Shown: positions 28,878-40,121, numbered from the stretch's first letter. The stretch: DNA of 64,000 bases from Plesiocystis pacifica SIR-1 (GCF_000170895.1 NZ_ABCS01000012.1:86492-150491); one strand, 5' to 3'. Numbers and translations are program-made. Notes: a model not told the origin generated them from the letters alone.

Positions 28878-29399
28878 CTAGGCCGTCTCGGCCTTGGCGA
28901 TCTGGGTGTGGAGCTTGCGAAGGGGCGGCGTCTCCTCGAGGGAGAGGCCGAGCTCGCAGTCGATCCACGCCCCGTTGAGGTCGCCGCGCTCGAACTTTTG
29001 GCGGGCCGAGCGGAGGTAGATGCGGGCGAAGGGGTTGGACACCTGGCGCTCGTCGGCGTCGAGGCGGCGGGAACGATCGGCCGGCGGCAGGCGGACCACG
29101 CCCTCGCCGAGGCCGCGGTCGTAGTTGGCGCGCAGCTCTGGATCGGTGAGCACCTGGTAGGCCTCGGTCATCCGCTTGTAGACCGAGTACACCGCGCGCT
29201 TGACCGACTCGCCCTCGGTCGCGACGAAGCGGTCGGGGTGGAAGCGCTGGGCTCGCTCGTAGAAGGCGTCGCGGATCGCGATGTAGTCCGTGGCCGGCTC
29301 GATGCCGAGGACGTCGTAGTAGCTGAGCTCTTCGATCTCGGCGTGGAGCCGAGCGACCTCCGATACCAGGGCGCCCATGCCAGAACTGCTCATCGGCAT
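28878..29399 (-). CDS. J-domain protein
   Basis: 173 residues. The J domain at about 26-95 contains YYDVLGIEPATDYIAIRDAF, the HPD signature in RFHPDRF, and AYQVLTDPELRANYD. The remaining ~75 residues hold a helix pair like one TPR unit (LRSARQKFERGDLNGAWIDC, ELGLSL). It would stimulate the ATPase of an Hsp70; the lid-less Hsp70 lies one gene away on the other strand and is the obvious candidate. It converges with hisB, 13 bases apart. Confidence 0.9.
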   Translation of the reverse strand: MPMSSSGMGALVSEVARLHAEIEELSYYDVLGIEPATDYIAIRDAFYERAQRFHPDRFVATEGESVKRAVYSVYKRMTEAYQVLTDPELRANYDRGLGEGVVRLPPADRSRRLDADERQVSNPFARIYLRSARQKFERGDLNGAWIDCELGLSLEETPPLRKLHTQIAKAETA

Positions 29400-29428
29400 C
29401 GATGGTAGCAGCTAGGCGCGGCGACGGC

Positions 29429-30520
29429 CTAAAAGCGTACGCCGATGCCGCCCGGGCCAATCTGGAGGCGAGACGCGGCCTCTTCGAGCTTGGCCTTCTT
29501 GGTCGGGCTCTTGGCGGTGTTGATGAGCACCGCGACACCCAAGGTCGTCAGCGCGCCGCCGACGATGCCCAGGGGCAAGCTGATGGCCATGGTGTCCCAC
29601 AGGAACACGCAGTCCTGGCCGTCGAACTTGGTGTCGTCGTTCTCGTCGCAGGCGCCCCCGATGCGGTAGGGGACGCGGCCGTGGATGAGCCCGGCGGTCA
29701 CGCCCGCGCCGACGATGCCGACGATGCCGAGGCTGAGCGAGGCCCAACCCCAGGGGCGCTTGGGCAGGCGGTTGGGGACCTTCTCGAGCTCGTAGTCGAG
29801 GCTCTCGCGGGCGCCCTCGACGAAGGTGCGCTGCTCCTGGACGGCGATGTAGCCCTCCTTGGATACGCGGATGACGTGGTCGCCCGGGACGATGGACTTG
29901 TCGATGGGCGTGGTCCCGAACACCTCGCCGTCGATGGTCACCTCGGCGCCCTCGGGGTTGGAGCTCAAGACGATGGTCGCGGGGCCGCTGGCCAGGGCGT
30001 CGAGCTTGGTGCGCAAGGTCGCGGCCTGGGTCTGCAGCAGGCCGCCGACGTCGGCGACGCCGCAGATCTCGCAGCCGTCGGAGGAGCTGATGATCGAGCT
30101 GCCGTCGCTGCCGTCGAACAGGGCCACGCTCACGGTGTAGTCGCGGTCGACGGCCTCGATGGTCACCCGGACGATGTGCGTCGCGCCGGTCTCGTCGGCG
30201 ATCTTGCGCATGCACCCGGCCTTGTCGCAGTCGCCTTCGCCGTGGGCCGCGGTGACCTGCTCGGGCGCGACCACGTCGAAGCTGCCGCGCTCGAGGCCCT
30301 CGACGAGCTGAGTGGTCAGGGTCGCCCGGTCGGTCTCGGGCATCTCCCCCTCGACGACGAGCGGCAAGATCGCGACCTTGGGCGCCTCCATCGACGGCGC
30401 GGCCGTGTCCTCGGGCGCCCCCGCGAAGGCGGTGGAGCTGGCCGGCAAGGTCGCGCAAGCGAGCGCGAAGGCCGTGACGAGGGCGGCGGGGGTGCGACGT
30501 CGATCCGCAGGGCGGAACAT
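29429..30520 (-). CDS. PEGA-domain membrane protein
   Basis: 363 residues from [10 protein letters not shown], with a signal peptide ending near STAFAG. After a domain like those of periplasmic proteins that read curli or Tol-type signals ([37 protein letters not shown]), there is one PEGA domain ([20 protein letters not shown], then [13 protein letters not shown]). Two hydrophobic helices sit near the end ([17 protein letters not shown] and [17 protein letters not shown]). Myxobacteria have many such proteins. The function is unknown; it is likely envelope-associated. Confidence 0.85.
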   Translation of the reverse strand: MFRPADRRRTPAALVTAFALACATLPASSTAFAGAPEDTAAPSMEAPKVAILPLVVEGEMPETDRATLTTQLVEGLERGSFDVVAPEQVTAAHGEGDCDKAGCMRKIADETGATHIVRVTIEAVDRDYTVSVALFDGSDGSSIISSSDGCEICGVADVGGLLQTQAATLRTKLDALASGPATIVLSSNPEGAEVTIDGEVFGTTPIDKSIVPGDHVIRVSKEGYIAVQEQRTFVEGARESLDYELEKVPNRLPKRPWGWASLSLGIVGIVGAGVTAGLIHGRVPYRIGGACDENDDTKFDGQDCVFLWDTMAISLPLGIVGGALTTLGVAVLINTAKSPTKKAKLEEAASRLQIGPGGIGVRF

Positions 30521-30602
30521 GAGGCGACCATAACATGGCAGCCGGGCCCCGTCCGGATCGGCGCGGGTGCAAAGGGCAGCAGTCCAGCGCTTGGCTGAGA
30601 AG

Positions 30603-31784
30603 CTACTCCTGGACAGAACCGTCGCCCTTTGCCCCACCGCGGATGAACTTGTCGACGGCCTCCTCGTGCTCGCGCCGAGACTTGGAGAAGTAGTGGGTGC
30701 CGTCGTTGCGCGAGACGAAGTAGAGGTAGCGCGTCCGCTCTGGGGCCAGCACTGCCTCCAGGGAGCCGCGCCCGGGGTTGCTGATGGGGCCGGGGGGGAG
30801 CCCTTCGTGGGTATAGGTGTTGTAGGGATTGTCCGGATCGCGGAGGTGGATCCGACGAATTCGCCCCTCGAATTCCTCGCACGCCGCGGACACGCGCTTG
30901 GGCACGGTGCAGCCGTAGATGATCGTCGGGTCGGTCTGGAGCAGCTTGGGCTTGAAGCTCTCGAAGCGCAGGCGGTTGAGGAACACGCTGGCGATGCGCG
31001 GGCGCTCGGCGGCCTGGCCCGTCTCCTTCTCGATCAGCGAGGCCATGATCACGATCTCGGGATCGCCCCACTCGAAGTCCTCGGCGAGCTTGCGGGCCCC
31101 GTCGACGTGCTGCTTTCGCAGCTCGGCGTAGACCTGGCGGTGGCGCTTGACCAGGCGGCGGACGATGTCCTCGGCGCTGACCGAGGTCGAGAAGCGGTAG
31201 GTGTCCGGGAACAGGTAGCCCTCGGCGTTCTCGCCCTCGATGCCGAGCTCGGCGAGCAGCTCGGGGTCGCGCATGGCGTAGAGCAGGGCCTGCTCGTCGC
31301 CGCCGAGCCCCGCGTCCGCGAAGATCTCGGCGATCTGCAGCGAGTTCTTGCCCTCGGGGATGGTGACCCGCCGCTCGTGCACGGGCTCGCTGTGCATCAG
31401 CTCCTCGAGGATCTGCGTGGGCGTCATGTCGCCGCGGAAGGTGTGCTTGCCGGCGGTGACCTTGCCCGCGGCCCCGCGGTGGAGCACGAAGAGCTTGAAG
31501 GCCGTGGCCTCGTCGGCGCCGATGACCTCGTGCTCTTGGAGGATCTGGAGCACCTTGGGGAAGCTCGAGCCCGCGGGGATGGTCAGGGTGATCTGTTGCC
31601 CGCCCCCGACGCCGGGTCGGTCGGGGTAGGTCATCAGCCGGGTGTAGGCCGAGCGCGCGCTGAAGCCCGCGAAGCACACGAGGCTGACGATGATGGCCAG
31701 GGCCACGCGCTGCGGTCGCTTGGATCGACGCGGCATGAACCAGGGCACCGGCTCGCGGCGGGCGGGCTTGCGGCGGGTGTTCAC
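30603..31784 (-). CDS. mltG: endolytic transglycosylase MltG
   Basis: 393 residues, GTG start overlapping the ruvX stop as GTGA. One TM helix (about 23-43, [20 protein letters not shown]) is followed by a LysM-like subdomain ([20 protein letters not shown]) and the YceG catalytic domain with the key Glu in [14 protein letters not shown]. Then come [23 protein letters not shown], and the typical [20 protein letters not shown]. It cuts nascent glycan strands at the inner membrane and sets strand length. A long open antisense-compatible frame continues upstream of this start but has no protein character. Confidence 0.95.
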   Translation of the reverse strand: MNTRRKPARREPVPWFMPRRSKRPQRVALAIIVSLVCFAGFSARSAYTRLMTYPDRPGVGGGQQITLTIPAGSSFPKVLQILQEHEVIGADEATAFKLFVLHRGAAGKVTAGKHTFRGDMTPTQILEELMHSEPVHERRVTIPEGKNSLQIAEIFADAGLGGDEQALLYAMRDPELLAELGIEGENAEGYLFPDTYRFSTSVSAEDIVRRLVKRHRQVYAELRKQHVDGARKLAEDFEWGDPEIVIMASLIEKETGQAAERPRIASVFLNRLRFESFKPKLLQTDPTIIYGCTVPKRVSAACEEFEGRIRRIHLRDPDNPYNTYTHEGLPPGPISNPGRGSLEAVLAPERTRYLYFVSRNDGTHYFSKSRREHEEAVDKFIRGGAKGDGSVQE

Positions 31785-32251
31785 CAGGGCTCTCCGCGGT
31801 CGTCTGGGGTCGAGGACTCTCGCCGGCGAGCTTGGGCGTCGAGCCAGCCCTGGAGGATGAACTGGGCCGCGACGGCGTCGATGTTCTGCTTGCGCTTGGC
31901 CCGGGACACGTCGGCCTCGAGCAGGGTGCGCTCGGCCGCGGCGGTCGAGTAGCGCTCGTCCCAGGTGTGCACCGGGAGCGCGCGCTCGGCCTCGGCGATC
32001 GCGGCCTCGAGCACCTTCAAGAAGCGGCGGACCAGCCGGGCGCGGTGACCCTCGCTGCCGTCGAGCTCGAGGGGCAGGCCGACGACCAGGGCGCGGACTT
32101 CGAGTTCGCTGGCGAGGGCGAGGACCGCGGCGCTGTCGAGCTTGTGTCCCTGGCGGCGCAAGACCTCGCGGGCGTGGGCCATGCTCCCGCCGACGTCGCT
32201 CACCGCGAGGCCGATGGTCTTCGAGCCGACATCCAGGGCGAGAACGCGCAT
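31781..32251 (-). CDS. ruvX: RuvX/YqgF family putative Holliday junction resolvase
   Basis: 156 residues. RNase H-like fold marks: [19 protein letters not shown] (first acidic residue), [30 protein letters not shown] and [20 protein letters not shown] with the final Asp. The family acts in 16S/23S rRNA end maturation and possibly on DNA junctions. It is coupled to mltG by a 4-base overlap, a pairing often seen in bacteria. Confidence 0.95.
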   Translation of the reverse strand: MRVLALDVGSKTIGLAVSDVGGSMAHAREVLRRQGHKLDSAAVLALASELEVRALVVGLPLELDGSEGHRARLVRRFLKVLEAAIAEAERALPVHTWDERYSTAAAERTLLEADVSRAKRKQNIDAVAAQFILQGWLDAQARRRESSTPDDRGEPW

Positions 32252-32504
32252 GAGCGGAGGTCTTGTAGCACGGGCTCGCGGGCCCAGCGAAAGGTTGAAC
32301 CAAAGGTCGATGCGCCACGACGCGGAGACCCTGCGGTCCATTCCGTTCGGCCGTAATCGATGACAATTTGCGTTTTTGCGTCCTCGATGGCGGACCCCGA
32401 CGTCGACTCGCGCGTAGCATCGGTCGCTGGTGGGAATCATCCCTGCTCGGGCCCGCGTCCGGCAGGGGCCGAGCGACACCGGCGGACACCGACGAAAGCG
32501 AGCC

Positions 32505-34460
32505 ATGATGCGACGACCTTGGATGTGGATCTGTGTGGGAGCGGGCGCCCTCGCCCTGAGCGCCTGGACCTTGACCGCCCGCGCGATCGAGCCGGGCACG
32601 GGGGCCGCGACGCCGAGCCCCGCTGGCGCCGAGGGGAGCGAGGCCAAGCTGGGCAGCCCGACGAGCGCGAGCGTCGGCAACCACGGCGGGACGATCGTCG
32701 CCGACGCCCACGGCTTTCTGGTCGTCGACCGCGGCTCCCACTCGCTGATCCGGACTGACCGCGAGGGCAAGGCGCTCGCGGCCTTGACCCTCGAGGGCGC
32801 GCCCGGGGAGATCGTCCACGACGGCGCGGGCAAGCTCTTCCTCGCCGATCGCCACGGCGACCGCATCGTCCGCGTCGCGCCCGGAGACGCGAGCGGAGCG
32901 GGCCTGGCCGAGCAGAGCTCCGTCGAGCTGCGCGAGCCCCACGGCCTGGCCCTGACCCCCGACGGCGAGACCCTGCTCGCGACCAGCGTCGCCGAGCACG
33001 AGCTGGTGGCCCTCGACGCCGAGACCCTCGAGCTGCGCTGGCGCCTCGAGCTGATGCCCGAGCCCCGCGGGGTCGCGGTCGCGTCCTCGGGCGAGGTCGC
33101 GGCCGTGGGCTTTTTGACCACGGGCTCCGTCGCCTTCGTCGACCTGGTCCGCGGCGAGCTCATGACCTGGCAGGCCCTCGACCCCCGCGATCACGTGCGC
33201 CTGGTCGAAAAGGATGACGGCTGGGGCGACACCTTCACCGTCGCGCGCATCGAGGAGGCGCGCAGCCGCTTCGCCGTGCCCGTGGAGACCGGGCGCCGCT
33301 ACTCCCGGGGCGCCTTCGCCCTGGCCTACCTCAGCGACGACGTGCTGGTCGCCGCCAACCAGCTGGCGACGCCGCAGCTGCGCCGGGTCCCGGCTCGAGA
33401 TCGCAACGACACCTACGGCGGCGGCGACCAGTCGATCCGCCCCATGGTCCACCGCCTGAGCATGATGGCCGGCGACGGGGCCCTGGGCGCGCGGCCGAAC
33501 CACCTCGAGATCCCGGTCCACCAGCCCCACGCCATGGCCTACGACGCGAAGGAGGACGTGCTCTACGTCGCGGGCTACGGCGACGAGCGCATCCTCGCCG
33601 TGCGCGCGCCGAGCTCGGGCCTGCTCGACCTGGCCTGGGTCGCCGAGCTCGACGGCAACGGCATGAAGCGGGCCAAGGCCCAAAAGACCTGCGGCGCCGA
33701 CGGCCTGGTCCTCGACGGCGAGGGCGGGCTGTGGGTGCACTGCGAGTTCCGCCGCAACCTCGTGCGCGTGGACGTCGAGGACGGCAGCTTCGAGGCCGGC
33801 CCGGAGCTGGCTGAGGCCAAGCGCTCGGAGCTCGTCGAGCGGGGCGCGGACCTGTTCCGCCGCAGCAACCCGCTGACCTCCGACGCCGGCACCCTGGCCT
33901 GCTCCAACTGCCACCCCGAGGCGCGCGCCGACGGCCTGACCTGGCGCCTGGGCAAGTCGACGCTCCAGGCCCCGGTGCTCGCCGGGCGCGTGACCCAGAC
34001 CGAGCCCTTCAAGTGGGACGGGCAGGACCCGGACCTCGACGCGAGCCTGCACCACACCATGTTCCGCCTCGGGGGCACGCCCGACGAGGTCAAGCAGGCC
34101 GACTTCGACGCCCTCGTCGCCTACCTCGAGAGCTTGCCGGCGCCCAAGCCCAAGTCGGCCAAGGACCCCGAGGCGGTCGAGCGGGGGCGACAGGTGTTCG
34201 AGGCCGAGGCCTGCAACGCTTGCCACGCGGGCGATCGCTTCGTCGACCACAGCCAGCACGACCTCGAGACGAGCATGGCGGTCGTCGACACGCCGAGCCT
34301 CCTGGGCCTGAGCCACTCGTCGCCCTACTACCACGACGGCAGCGCCAAGGACCTCCACACCCTGGTCACCGACCGCGGAACCATCCACGAGATGGCCGAC
34401 TTCTCCGGGCTGAGCCCCGCCGAGCGCGACGACCTCGTCGCCTACCTGGAGGTGCTGTGA
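32505..34460 (+). CDS. exported beta-propeller di-heme cytochrome c-like protein
   Basis: 651 residues from [10 protein letters not shown], with a signal peptide ending near LTARA. The first ~430 residues are a YncE/YVTN-like propeller ([60 protein letters not shown]). After this come two c-type heme sites, CSNCH (with [16 protein letters not shown] as in di-heme peroxidase relatives) and CNACH, and a closing [17 protein letters not shown] loop with a possible distal ligand. This is the plan of MauG-like/di-heme propeller proteins. It should be periplasmic and redox-active. The next gene starts on its stop codon. Confidence 0.88.
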   Translation: MMRRPWMWICVGAGALALSAWTLTARAIEPGTGAATPSPAGAEGSEAKLGSPTSASVGNHGGTIVADAHGFLVVDRGSHSLIRTDREGKALAALTLEGAPGEIVHDGAGKLFLADRHGDRIVRVAPGDASGAGLAEQSSVELREPHGLALTPDGETLLATSVAEHELVALDAETLELRWRLELMPEPRGVAVASSGEVAAVGFLTTGSVAFVDLVRGELMTWQALDPRDHVRLVEKDDGWGDTFTVARIEEARSRFAVPVETGRRYSRGAFALAYLSDDVLVAANQLATPQLRRVPARDRNDTYGGGDQSIRPMVHRLSMMAGDGALGARPNHLEIPVHQPHAMAYDAKEDVLYVAGYGDERILAVRAPSSGLLDLAWVAELDGNGMKRAKAQKTCGADGLVLDGEGGLWVHCEFRRNLVRVDVEDGSFEAGPELAEAKRSELVERGADLFRRSNPLTSDAGTLACSNCHPEARADGLTWRLGKSTLQAPVLAGRVTQTEPFKWDGQDPDLDASLHHTMFRLGGTPDEVKQADFDALVAYLESLPAPKPKSAKDPEAVERGRQVFEAEACNACHAGDRFVDHSQHDLETSMAVVDTPSLLGLSHSSPYYHDGSAKDLHTLVTDRGTIHEMADFSGLSPAERDDLVAYLEVL

Positions 34461-36766
34461 TGGCGAACCCGAACAACCCAAACTCGAACACGATGATGCT
34501 GGCGAAGTCCGGGGCCCTGGGCCTGGCGCTGCTCGGGCTGAGCGCGCTGGCGTGCCAGAGCCTCAACCAGGGCGCGAGCGCGACGGGGGTCGACGACGCC
34601 ATGAGCGACGTCGGGGACACGGAGACGGCCGAGGTCGACGCGGGGCCCGAGCCTCGCGGGCCGCGGATGGCCGAGCTCGACTGGGGCCGCGCGCCCGAGG
34701 GGCGGCTGACCGAGGTCGTCGCCGATCCCCGGGCCGAGTCCGCGCTGACCCTCGATCAGCACGGCACGGTGATGCTGTGGCCCCAGCTCCAGGCCGCGGA
34801 CGGCTCCCAGCTGCACGCCCTGAGCCTGCCCATCTTCGAGCCGCGGGCGATGTCCATCGCCAAGCCCGCGGGCGCCGACGCGGGCCGGCGCTACGCCATC
34901 GCGCACATCGACACCACCAACACCGGCCACTTCGGCGAGGTCGAGGTCGACGCCGAGGGCAAGGGCCGCTACGTCGAGCGCTTCACCCTGCCGCCGAGCG
35001 ACCCGCTGTTCGAGGTCCACGCCCTCGACGGCGGCGAGCGCTACTTGGTCCTGGGCATCGATCACGTCCTGCGCCTCTACGACCGCACCGGCAAGCTGCT
35101 CTCGGCCCTCGACGAGCCGGGCTTTGGTCCGTGGCAGATCCGCATGGCCGGGGGCGTGGGCGAGGCGCCCGAGCTCGCCGTGGTCTTGGCGCAGCCCCTG
35201 CGCATCCAGGCCATCTCCCTCGCGGATGATCAGCTGCGCCGCGTGGGCGAGCCCCAGCCCTTCGAGCTCGACCGCGGGCCCAACCAAAACGACCTGGCGC
35301 TCTCGCCCGACGGCAAGACCATCGCGGGCCTGCGCCGGCCCAAGGCCAAGACCCGGCAGTGGAGCGTCGAGCTCATCGACCTCGAGGGCGGGCCGCGCAA
35401 GCTCATCGCCGGGCGCACGACCACCCTGGTCCGCCCGCGCATGCACTTCGTCTCGGCCACGCAGCTGCTGCTCGAGCACGGCGACGGCCGGGGGACGCTG
35501 GTCGACCTGAGCCTGGCCGAGGTCCCGCCCCACCCCGAGCCCCGGGAGCGCCGCGACGAGGTCGGCGATCTGCACCCGGACTCGCGCTTCGCCGAGCGCA
35601 TGTCCAAGCGCCTGAGCCACACCCGGGTCAAGCTGCCCGGACCCACCGAGGAGCAGAACTGGGAGCGGCGCATCGACGACGACCAGTTCGAGCGCATGCA
35701 CGCGAGCGTGGTCAACGGGGTGCGCCTGGCCCTCGACCAAAAAAAGCCCGCGCGGGTGGTGGTCGACGGCGACGTCGCGACGGAGGGGCACCTCGATCTG
35801 GGCTTCCCGCCCATCGACGTGCGCATGGGCGCCCTGAGCCCCGAGGGCGAGGAGGTGGCCTGGGCTCAGCGCTACAGCCTGCGCTTCGACGCCGTGGCCA
35901 AGGGTCGGCGGGAGGCCGTCGACCGCAGCCACGGCGCCGCCCCCGAGGGGATGTTCTACGTGTCGAGGGACCGGGCCTTGCTGGTCACGAGCACGAGCTC
36001 TCGCTACTACGCGAGCTTGTACGACACCGCGACGGGCGAGGCCCTCGTGACCGAGCGCCTCGAGGTCGACTGGGGCGTCGCGCAGCTCGACTACGCGCCG
36101 AGCGCGGACGGGTCCGGGCTGATGGTCTACCGTGACAGCAAGCCCTCGTCGCCGCTGCGCAGCCTCGCTATCGTCGACGGCAAGCTCGGCGAGAACGCGG
36201 CGCTGCCCAAGGCCGAGTACGAGGCCTGGGAGGGGATCCGCTACAACTACAAGGAGTCGGTGCTCGGGCGCCTCGCCGAGATCGACCCGGACCTCGACTG
36301 GTCCGAGCGCGAGCTCGACGAGTACACCGCCGACCGCCAGGGCCGCTGGTACCTGACCTTCCGGAGCATGGCCACGGACCTGGCGATCGTCAGCGCCGAG
36401 GGCACCCGCTTCGTCGAGCTCCCGCCCGGTCAGGGCCGCGAGCTCGAGGCCAGCCCCGACGGCAGCCTCGTCGCCGTGGTCCAGTTCCGCTCCAACGGCC
36501 GCTTCGACGTCAACGAGGAGCTGCAGGTCTCGGTCATCGACAGCGAGGCGGGCGAGCGCCTGTGGAGTCAAGAGCTGTTCAACCGCCCCGACGATCCCCG
36601 ACGTCACCGCAGCGTGGAGCTGGAGTGGTCGGGGGACGGGGCGCGGCTGCTCACGGTCAACGCGGGCGACGGGCGGGTGTTCGACGCGCGCACGGGCAAG
36701 CAGCTGCGCGAGCGCACCAGCGAGTACATCGAGGTCGTCGAGGTGAAGCCCGAGACCAGCGAGTAG
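34460..36766 (+). CDS. propeller-type lipoprotein
   Basis: 768 residues. The ATG shares one base with the upstream TGA. A signal with LSALAC as lipobox and an acidic linker precede several WD40/TolB-like blades ([80 protein letters not shown]). A middle region (570-600 bp blocks around 35.6-35.8 kb) is helical and charged. No catalytic motif was seen. Translation coupling to the di-heme protein suggests the two form one periplasmic/outer-membrane unit, perhaps with the propellers docking. Confidence 0.82.
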   Translation: MANPNNPNSNTMMLAKSGALGLALLGLSALACQSLNQGASATGVDDAMSDVGDTETAEVDAGPEPRGPRMAELDWGRAPEGRLTEVVADPRAESALTLDQHGTVMLWPQLQAADGSQLHALSLPIFEPRAMSIAKPAGADAGRRYAIAHIDTTNTGHFGEVEVDAEGKGRYVERFTLPPSDPLFEVHALDGGERYLVLGIDHVLRLYDRTGKLLSALDEPGFGPWQIRMAGGVGEAPELAVVLAQPLRIQAISLADDQLRRVGEPQPFELDRGPNQNDLALSPDGKTIAGLRRPKAKTRQWSVELIDLEGGPRKLIAGRTTTLVRPRMHFVSATQLLLEHGDGRGTLVDLSLAEVPPHPEPRERRDEVGDLHPDSRFAERMSKRLSHTRVKLPGPTEEQNWERRIDDDQFERMHASVVNGVRLALDQKKPARVVVDGDVATEGHLDLGFPPIDVRMGALSPEGEEVAWAQRYSLRFDAVAKGRREAVDRSHGAAPEGMFYVSRDRALLVTSTSSRYYASLYDTATGEALVTERLEVDWGVAQLDYAPSADGSGLMVYRDSKPSSPLRSLAIVDGKLGENAALPKAEYEAWEGIRYNYKESVLGRLAEIDPDLDWSERELDEYTADRQGRWYLTFRSMATDLAIVSAEGTRFVELPPGQGRELEASPDGSLVAVVQFRSNGRFDVNEELQVSVIDSEAGERLWSQELFNRPDDPRRHRSVELEWSGDGARLLTVNAGDGRVFDARTGKQLRERTSEYIEVVEVKPETSE

Positions 36767-36809
36767 GGCCGTCGCGTGGGGGCGCGTCGGTGTGCCATGA
36801 TCGGCTGAC

Positions 36810-37244
36810 ATGGCTCCCGGCTCGCTCCTCGACATCGACCTCCCGATCGCGCGGCCCCCAGCCGCGGTCTGGAAGGCGCTGACCAACTGGAAGTCCGCCC
36901 CGAAGTGGTTCGGCGGCGGCGTCGACCAGGGCGCGGGCCCCAAGGGGGGCATGCGCGACCTCGCCGTGGTCACCCTCCACGCCGGCGGCAAGGCGCAGGA
37001 CCACTCCATCCAGGACTACGAGGTGGGGCGGAGCTTCGCGCTGGTCTGGGCGGAGCGCGGCGTGATGGTCATGCGTCGCTACGCGCTGAAGCGCTCGCCC
37101 GAGGGCAACACCGTCGTGAGCCTGAAGGTCGACGTGGACACCACGGGGCTGGGCTTTTTGTTCCGCCGCGGCGTCGCCCGGCGCGTCGCCGAGTCGGACC
37201 GCGAGCAGCTCGATCGCCTGCGCGCCCACGTCGAGGGCGCGTAG
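36810..37244 (+). CDS. SRPBCC (START-like) protein
   Basis: 144 residues. It has the SRPBCC pattern: an opening strand with IDLPIARPPAAVWKALTNWK (helix after the first strand), VDQGAGPKGGMRDLAVVTLH in the middle sheet, and a long final helix VARRVAESDREQLDRLRAHV. Such proteins bind hydrophobic ligands in a deep pocket, and polyketide cyclases also use the fold. The ligand is unknown. No signal peptide, so cytoplasmic. It converges with the next gene, 20 bases apart. Confidence 0.8.
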   Translation: MAPGSLLDIDLPIARPPAAVWKALTNWKSAPKWFGGGVDQGAGPKGGMRDLAVVTLHAGGKAQDHSIQDYEVGRSFALVWAERGVMVMRRYALKRSPEGNTVVSLKVDVDTTGLGFLFRRGVARRVAESDREQLDRLRAHVEGA

Positions 37245-37264
37245 TCCAGACTCGGCGAAGCTCG

Positions 37265-38998
37265 CTACCAGAGGACCTTGAGCTGCTTTTTGCACTCCCG
37301 GGCCAGGGCCAGGAAGTGCTCGCGGTCGTTCCAGCGCGCGTCGAGCTTGGCCCGGCGCCCGGGCGCGCCCTCGGGCACGCAGGCGAGCGCGACCTGGAGC
37401 GGGAACACGGCGGTCCGCGACCACTTTTGTTTGCGGATCTGCGGGGTCTCGAGGGCCATCCAGCCCCGCGGCTCGTCGCCCCACACCAGCCACTGGAGCT
37501 CGGGGGTGGGCGCCTCGCTGTCGAGGGTGAGGCCGGGCCACAGGACCAGGGCCGGGCGGGCCGTGCCCTCGGAGAAGCGGACCATGGCCGGGAGCAGCAG
37601 GGCGTCGGCGGGCAGCAGGGTGTCGACCTGGGCCAGGGTCTTGGCCTCGACGGGGCGGTCGAGGATCGAGTTGACGCTGGTCGTCAGCCAGTAGTCGACG
37701 CGCGCGCCGACGATGTCGTCGACGTTGATGGTCGAGAGCTTGGGGCCCTGGGGCTTGTTGCGGGTCGCGATGAAGCTGGGCCGCTCGGGGGTCGAGCTCT
37801 CGTCGGGGTCGGGCGGCGGGGGCGGGGCGACGAGCTCGCGCTCGCGCAGCTCGAGGGGCTCCCACGCGAGGGCCTCGGGATCGGCGAGCCACAGCCGGCC
37901 GAGCTGGCCGTCGGCCTTGGGCCCGGCGAGCACGAGCTGCTTTTTGATGGGCGCCGCGCTGGCACCGCTGGCGCTGGCGCTGGCGCTGGCGCTGGCGCTG
38001 GGGTTTGGGTTGGGCGCGAGCAGGGCGAGGGTCGAGGCCAGCTTGTCCAGGCGAACCTGCTGGGCCTCGGGCAGGGCCTCGACGGGCTCGGCCGGCTTGG
38101 GCTTGGGCATGCCCTTGCGCTTTTTCTTCTTCTTGCCGCCGTCTTGCTGCTGGCGCTGGACCTCGGCGGGCTGGCTGATCAGGAAGCGCTGCAGCAGGCC
38201 GCGGCGACGCAGGACGTAGATCCACCGCTCGTCGCCGGCGACGGCCAGGGCCTCGCCGCCCTTGGCGGGCATGCGCTCGCCGGCCAGCCGCAGGTCGCGG
38301 GCGGTCCAGGCCACGGCGCCGTCGCGCGCGGCGAGCACGACCCGACCCTTGGTCGTGGTCCCGAGGGCGACGATCGCCTCGCCGGGGGCGACGGCCTGGG
38401 CGGGGCTCGTGGCCGCCATGCGCAGCTGGCCGTAGCCCTCGGTGTGGGCCGGGTCGAGGACCCAGCAGCTCGAGCTGCCGTCGGAGAACACGGCCCGACC
38501 GTCGGCGCTGGCGACCACCTCGACCCGAGCGCGGGAGCTGGACTTGCGCCGGTGAACCGGAGTCTGGCGGTCGATGTCCCACAGGATCTCGCCGTTAGAC
38601 CCGACCCCGCACAGCAGGTCGTCGCGGATCAGCGCCACGCGGTCGACGTAGCCGCCGAGCTTGCTGCCGACCTTGGTCGCCGAGGCCGCCTGGAGGTTGC
38701 CGCGGTTGAGGTGCTGCCCGCCGATCCACAGCGCGCCGTCCCAGCCTTCGCAGGCCGAGGGGCGGGCGCTCTTGAGGGGGATCGTGCGCTGAACCGCGAG
38801 GGTGCGGGCGTCGACGATCCACAGCTCCCACGGGAGGCTGACCACGAGCAGGCGCCCATCCTCGCTGGGTGTCACCGCCAGCGGGCGGTCATCTAGCGAG
38901 AGCTCGTCACGGGCGTTGGTCGAGGGCGCCTTGATCGTGCGCCGCGTACCGCCGCCACCGACTACCACCCGCCTACGCGGTGCCGTACGTCGGGCCAT
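37265..38998 (-). CDS. hypothetical propeller-like protein with Ser-Ala repeat
   Basis: 577 residues from MARRTAPRRRVVVGGGG. There is no signal peptide. The first ~270 residues read like propeller blades (LSLDDRPLAVTPSEDGRLLV, ALWIGGQHLNRGNLQAASAT, RVALIRDDLLCGVGSNGEIL, SPAQAVAPGEAIVALG). A Lys-rich (KKKKKRKG) and SASASASASG low-complexity section divides this from a C-terminal domain of ~220 residues that is rich in Trp and has a few Cys. It is not recognised. It stands between convergent and divergent genes, so it is likely monocistronic. Confidence 0.7.
   Translation of the reverse strand: MARRTAPRRRVVVGGGGTRRTIKAPSTNARDELSLDDRPLAVTPSEDGRLLVVSLPWELWIVDARTLAVQRTIPLKSARPSACEGWDGALWIGGQHLNRGNLQAASATKVGSKLGGYVDRVALIRDDLLCGVGSNGEILWDIDRQTPVHRRKSSSRARVEVVASADGRAVFSDGSSSCWVLDPAHTEGYGQLRMAATSPAQAVAPGEAIVALGTTTKGRVVLAARDGAVAWTARDLRLAGERMPAKGGEALAVAGDERWIYVLRRRGLLQRFLISQPAEVQRQQQDGGKKKKKRKGMPKPKPAEPVEALPEAQQVRLDKLASTLALLAPNPNPSASASASASASGASAAPIKKQLVLAGPKADGQLGRLWLADPEALAWEPLELRERELVAPPPPPDPDESSTPERPSFIATRNKPQGPKLSTINVDDIVGARVDYWLTTSVNSILDRPVEAKTLAQVDTLLPADALLLPAMVRFSEGTARPALVLWPGLTLDSEAPTPELQWLVWGDEPRGWMALETPQIRKQKWSRTAVFPLQVALACVPEGAPGRRAKLDARWNDREHFLALARECKKQLKVLW
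37967..38001. repeat. GCTGGC hexanucleotide microsatellite
   Basis: About six head-to-tail GCTGGC units lie inside the propeller-like gene and encode alternating Ser-Ala on the minus strand. Slippage would stay in frame. Confidence 0.9.
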
Positions 38999-39119
38999 GG
39001 TGGCCGAGGGTAGCACGCCGGGGCCGGCCGTGCCCTGGAGAACCACCTCCCAGACCTGCGGCTCGGTCTGGGGGGGGGAGCAGGATAGCGAGCCTGGAGG
39101 GAGGCGGTAGACTCCGAGG

Positions 39120-40121
39120 GTGCGGTGGGCTCCCAAGGTGCTGATCTTTCTCGCAGCGGTGGGCTGCGCACCCAAGGGCCCGAGCGCTCCGACCGAGACG
39201 GCGGAGGTCGCCCCCGAGCCCGTGCGCCTCGAGCTCCCGGAGCAAGCCGCCGCGCCCCAGGCCTGCTCGGTTCGCAACGCGGCCCGGGCCATGGAGCTGT
39301 TGCCAGCGGGCTTGCCGGTCCTCGCCCGCGTCGACGTGTCGAGCTTGCGGGGCTCGCCGCTGTGGGGGCCGATCCGCCAGGCCCTCGCCACGGACCTGCC
39401 CGAGGCCCTGCAAGACGGGCCCGGGGGCTGCGGCGTGACCCTCGAAGACTTCTACGAGGTCGGCTTCGCCTTCGACACGGAGACCGAGGAGCTGGTCATC
39501 GTCATCGCGGCCCAGGGGATCGGCGTGCCAGACACCGCGCGCTGCATCATCCAGGCCCTGGAAGACGGCGACGCGGAGCAGCCGGCCGAGCCGATCACGG
39601 GCCCCGTGCCCGTCACCGGCGACCCGGGCCTCGGCGTCTTCGCCCTCGACGAGGGCGCGGCCTACCTGGTGACCCCCGACCTGGTCGCCCTGGTCAGCGA
39701 GGTCCACCGGGGCAGCTTCGAGGCCCGGAGCCGCTGCGAAGGCACGCCGGGCATCGCCGAGCCCGGGCGCACCCGCGGCATCGATCCGCGGTCCAGCGCG
39801 TGGATCGCTGGAACCCTCGATCAGTCGATGCGCGACGATCTCCAGGCCGACATGGCGGGCATCCTCGACTTTGGCCTGAGCGTGGACGTGCGCGAGGGCC
39901 TGCTCGTGAGCGTGCGCGGGGGCTTCGAGGAGCCCGCCCAGGCCCAGGCCCTCATCGACCAGGCCACGGCCATGCTGCCGATGTTCGGCGCCATGGTCCC
40001 GGGCCTGGAGGCGGCGACCCAGCGCGCCGAGCTCGAGGCCCGCGAGCGCGAGGCCTTCATGAGCATGAGCTTGACCACTGCCGAGCTGGAGGCCCTGGCG
40101 CTCCAGCTCGGCCAGCTGTGA
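39120..40121 (+). CDS. hypothetical lipoprotein
   Basis: 333 residues, GTG start. A short signal ends at AAVGC, a good lipobox. A linker is followed by a domain starting MELLPAGLPVLARVDVSSLR and GSPLWGPIRQAL. It contains four conserved-looking Cys (in ACSV, GCGV, RCII, RCEG). The chain ends in a helix without a tail. The pattern of a Leu-Pro 'VLARVDVSSL' opening is common in myxobacterial lipoproteins of unknown role. It shares the divergent upstream region with the propeller-like gene on the minus strand. Last G+C-rich gene before the first island. Confidence 0.75.
   Translation: MRWAPKVLIFLAAVGCAPKGPSAPTETAEVAPEPVRLELPEQAAAPQACSVRNAARAMELLPAGLPVLARVDVSSLRGSPLWGPIRQALATDLPEALQDGPGGCGVTLEDFYEVGFAFDTETEELVIVIAAQGIGVPDTARCIIQALEDGDAEQPAEPITGPVPVTGDPGLGVFALDEGAAYLVTPDLVALVSEVHRGSFEARSRCEGTPGIAEPGRTRGIDPRSSAWIAGTLDQSMRDDLQADMAGILDFGLSVDVREGLLVSVRGGFEEPAQAQALIDQATAMLPMFGAMVPGLEAATQRAELEAREREAFMSMSLTTAELEALALQLGQL

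Noticed and set aside
31785..34481. Minus-strand frame extending mltG far upstream
   Set aside because: The extension is antisense to ruvX's upstream region and the di-heme gene. MltG has a good GTG start overlapping the ruvX stop, and the extra sequence has no protein character.
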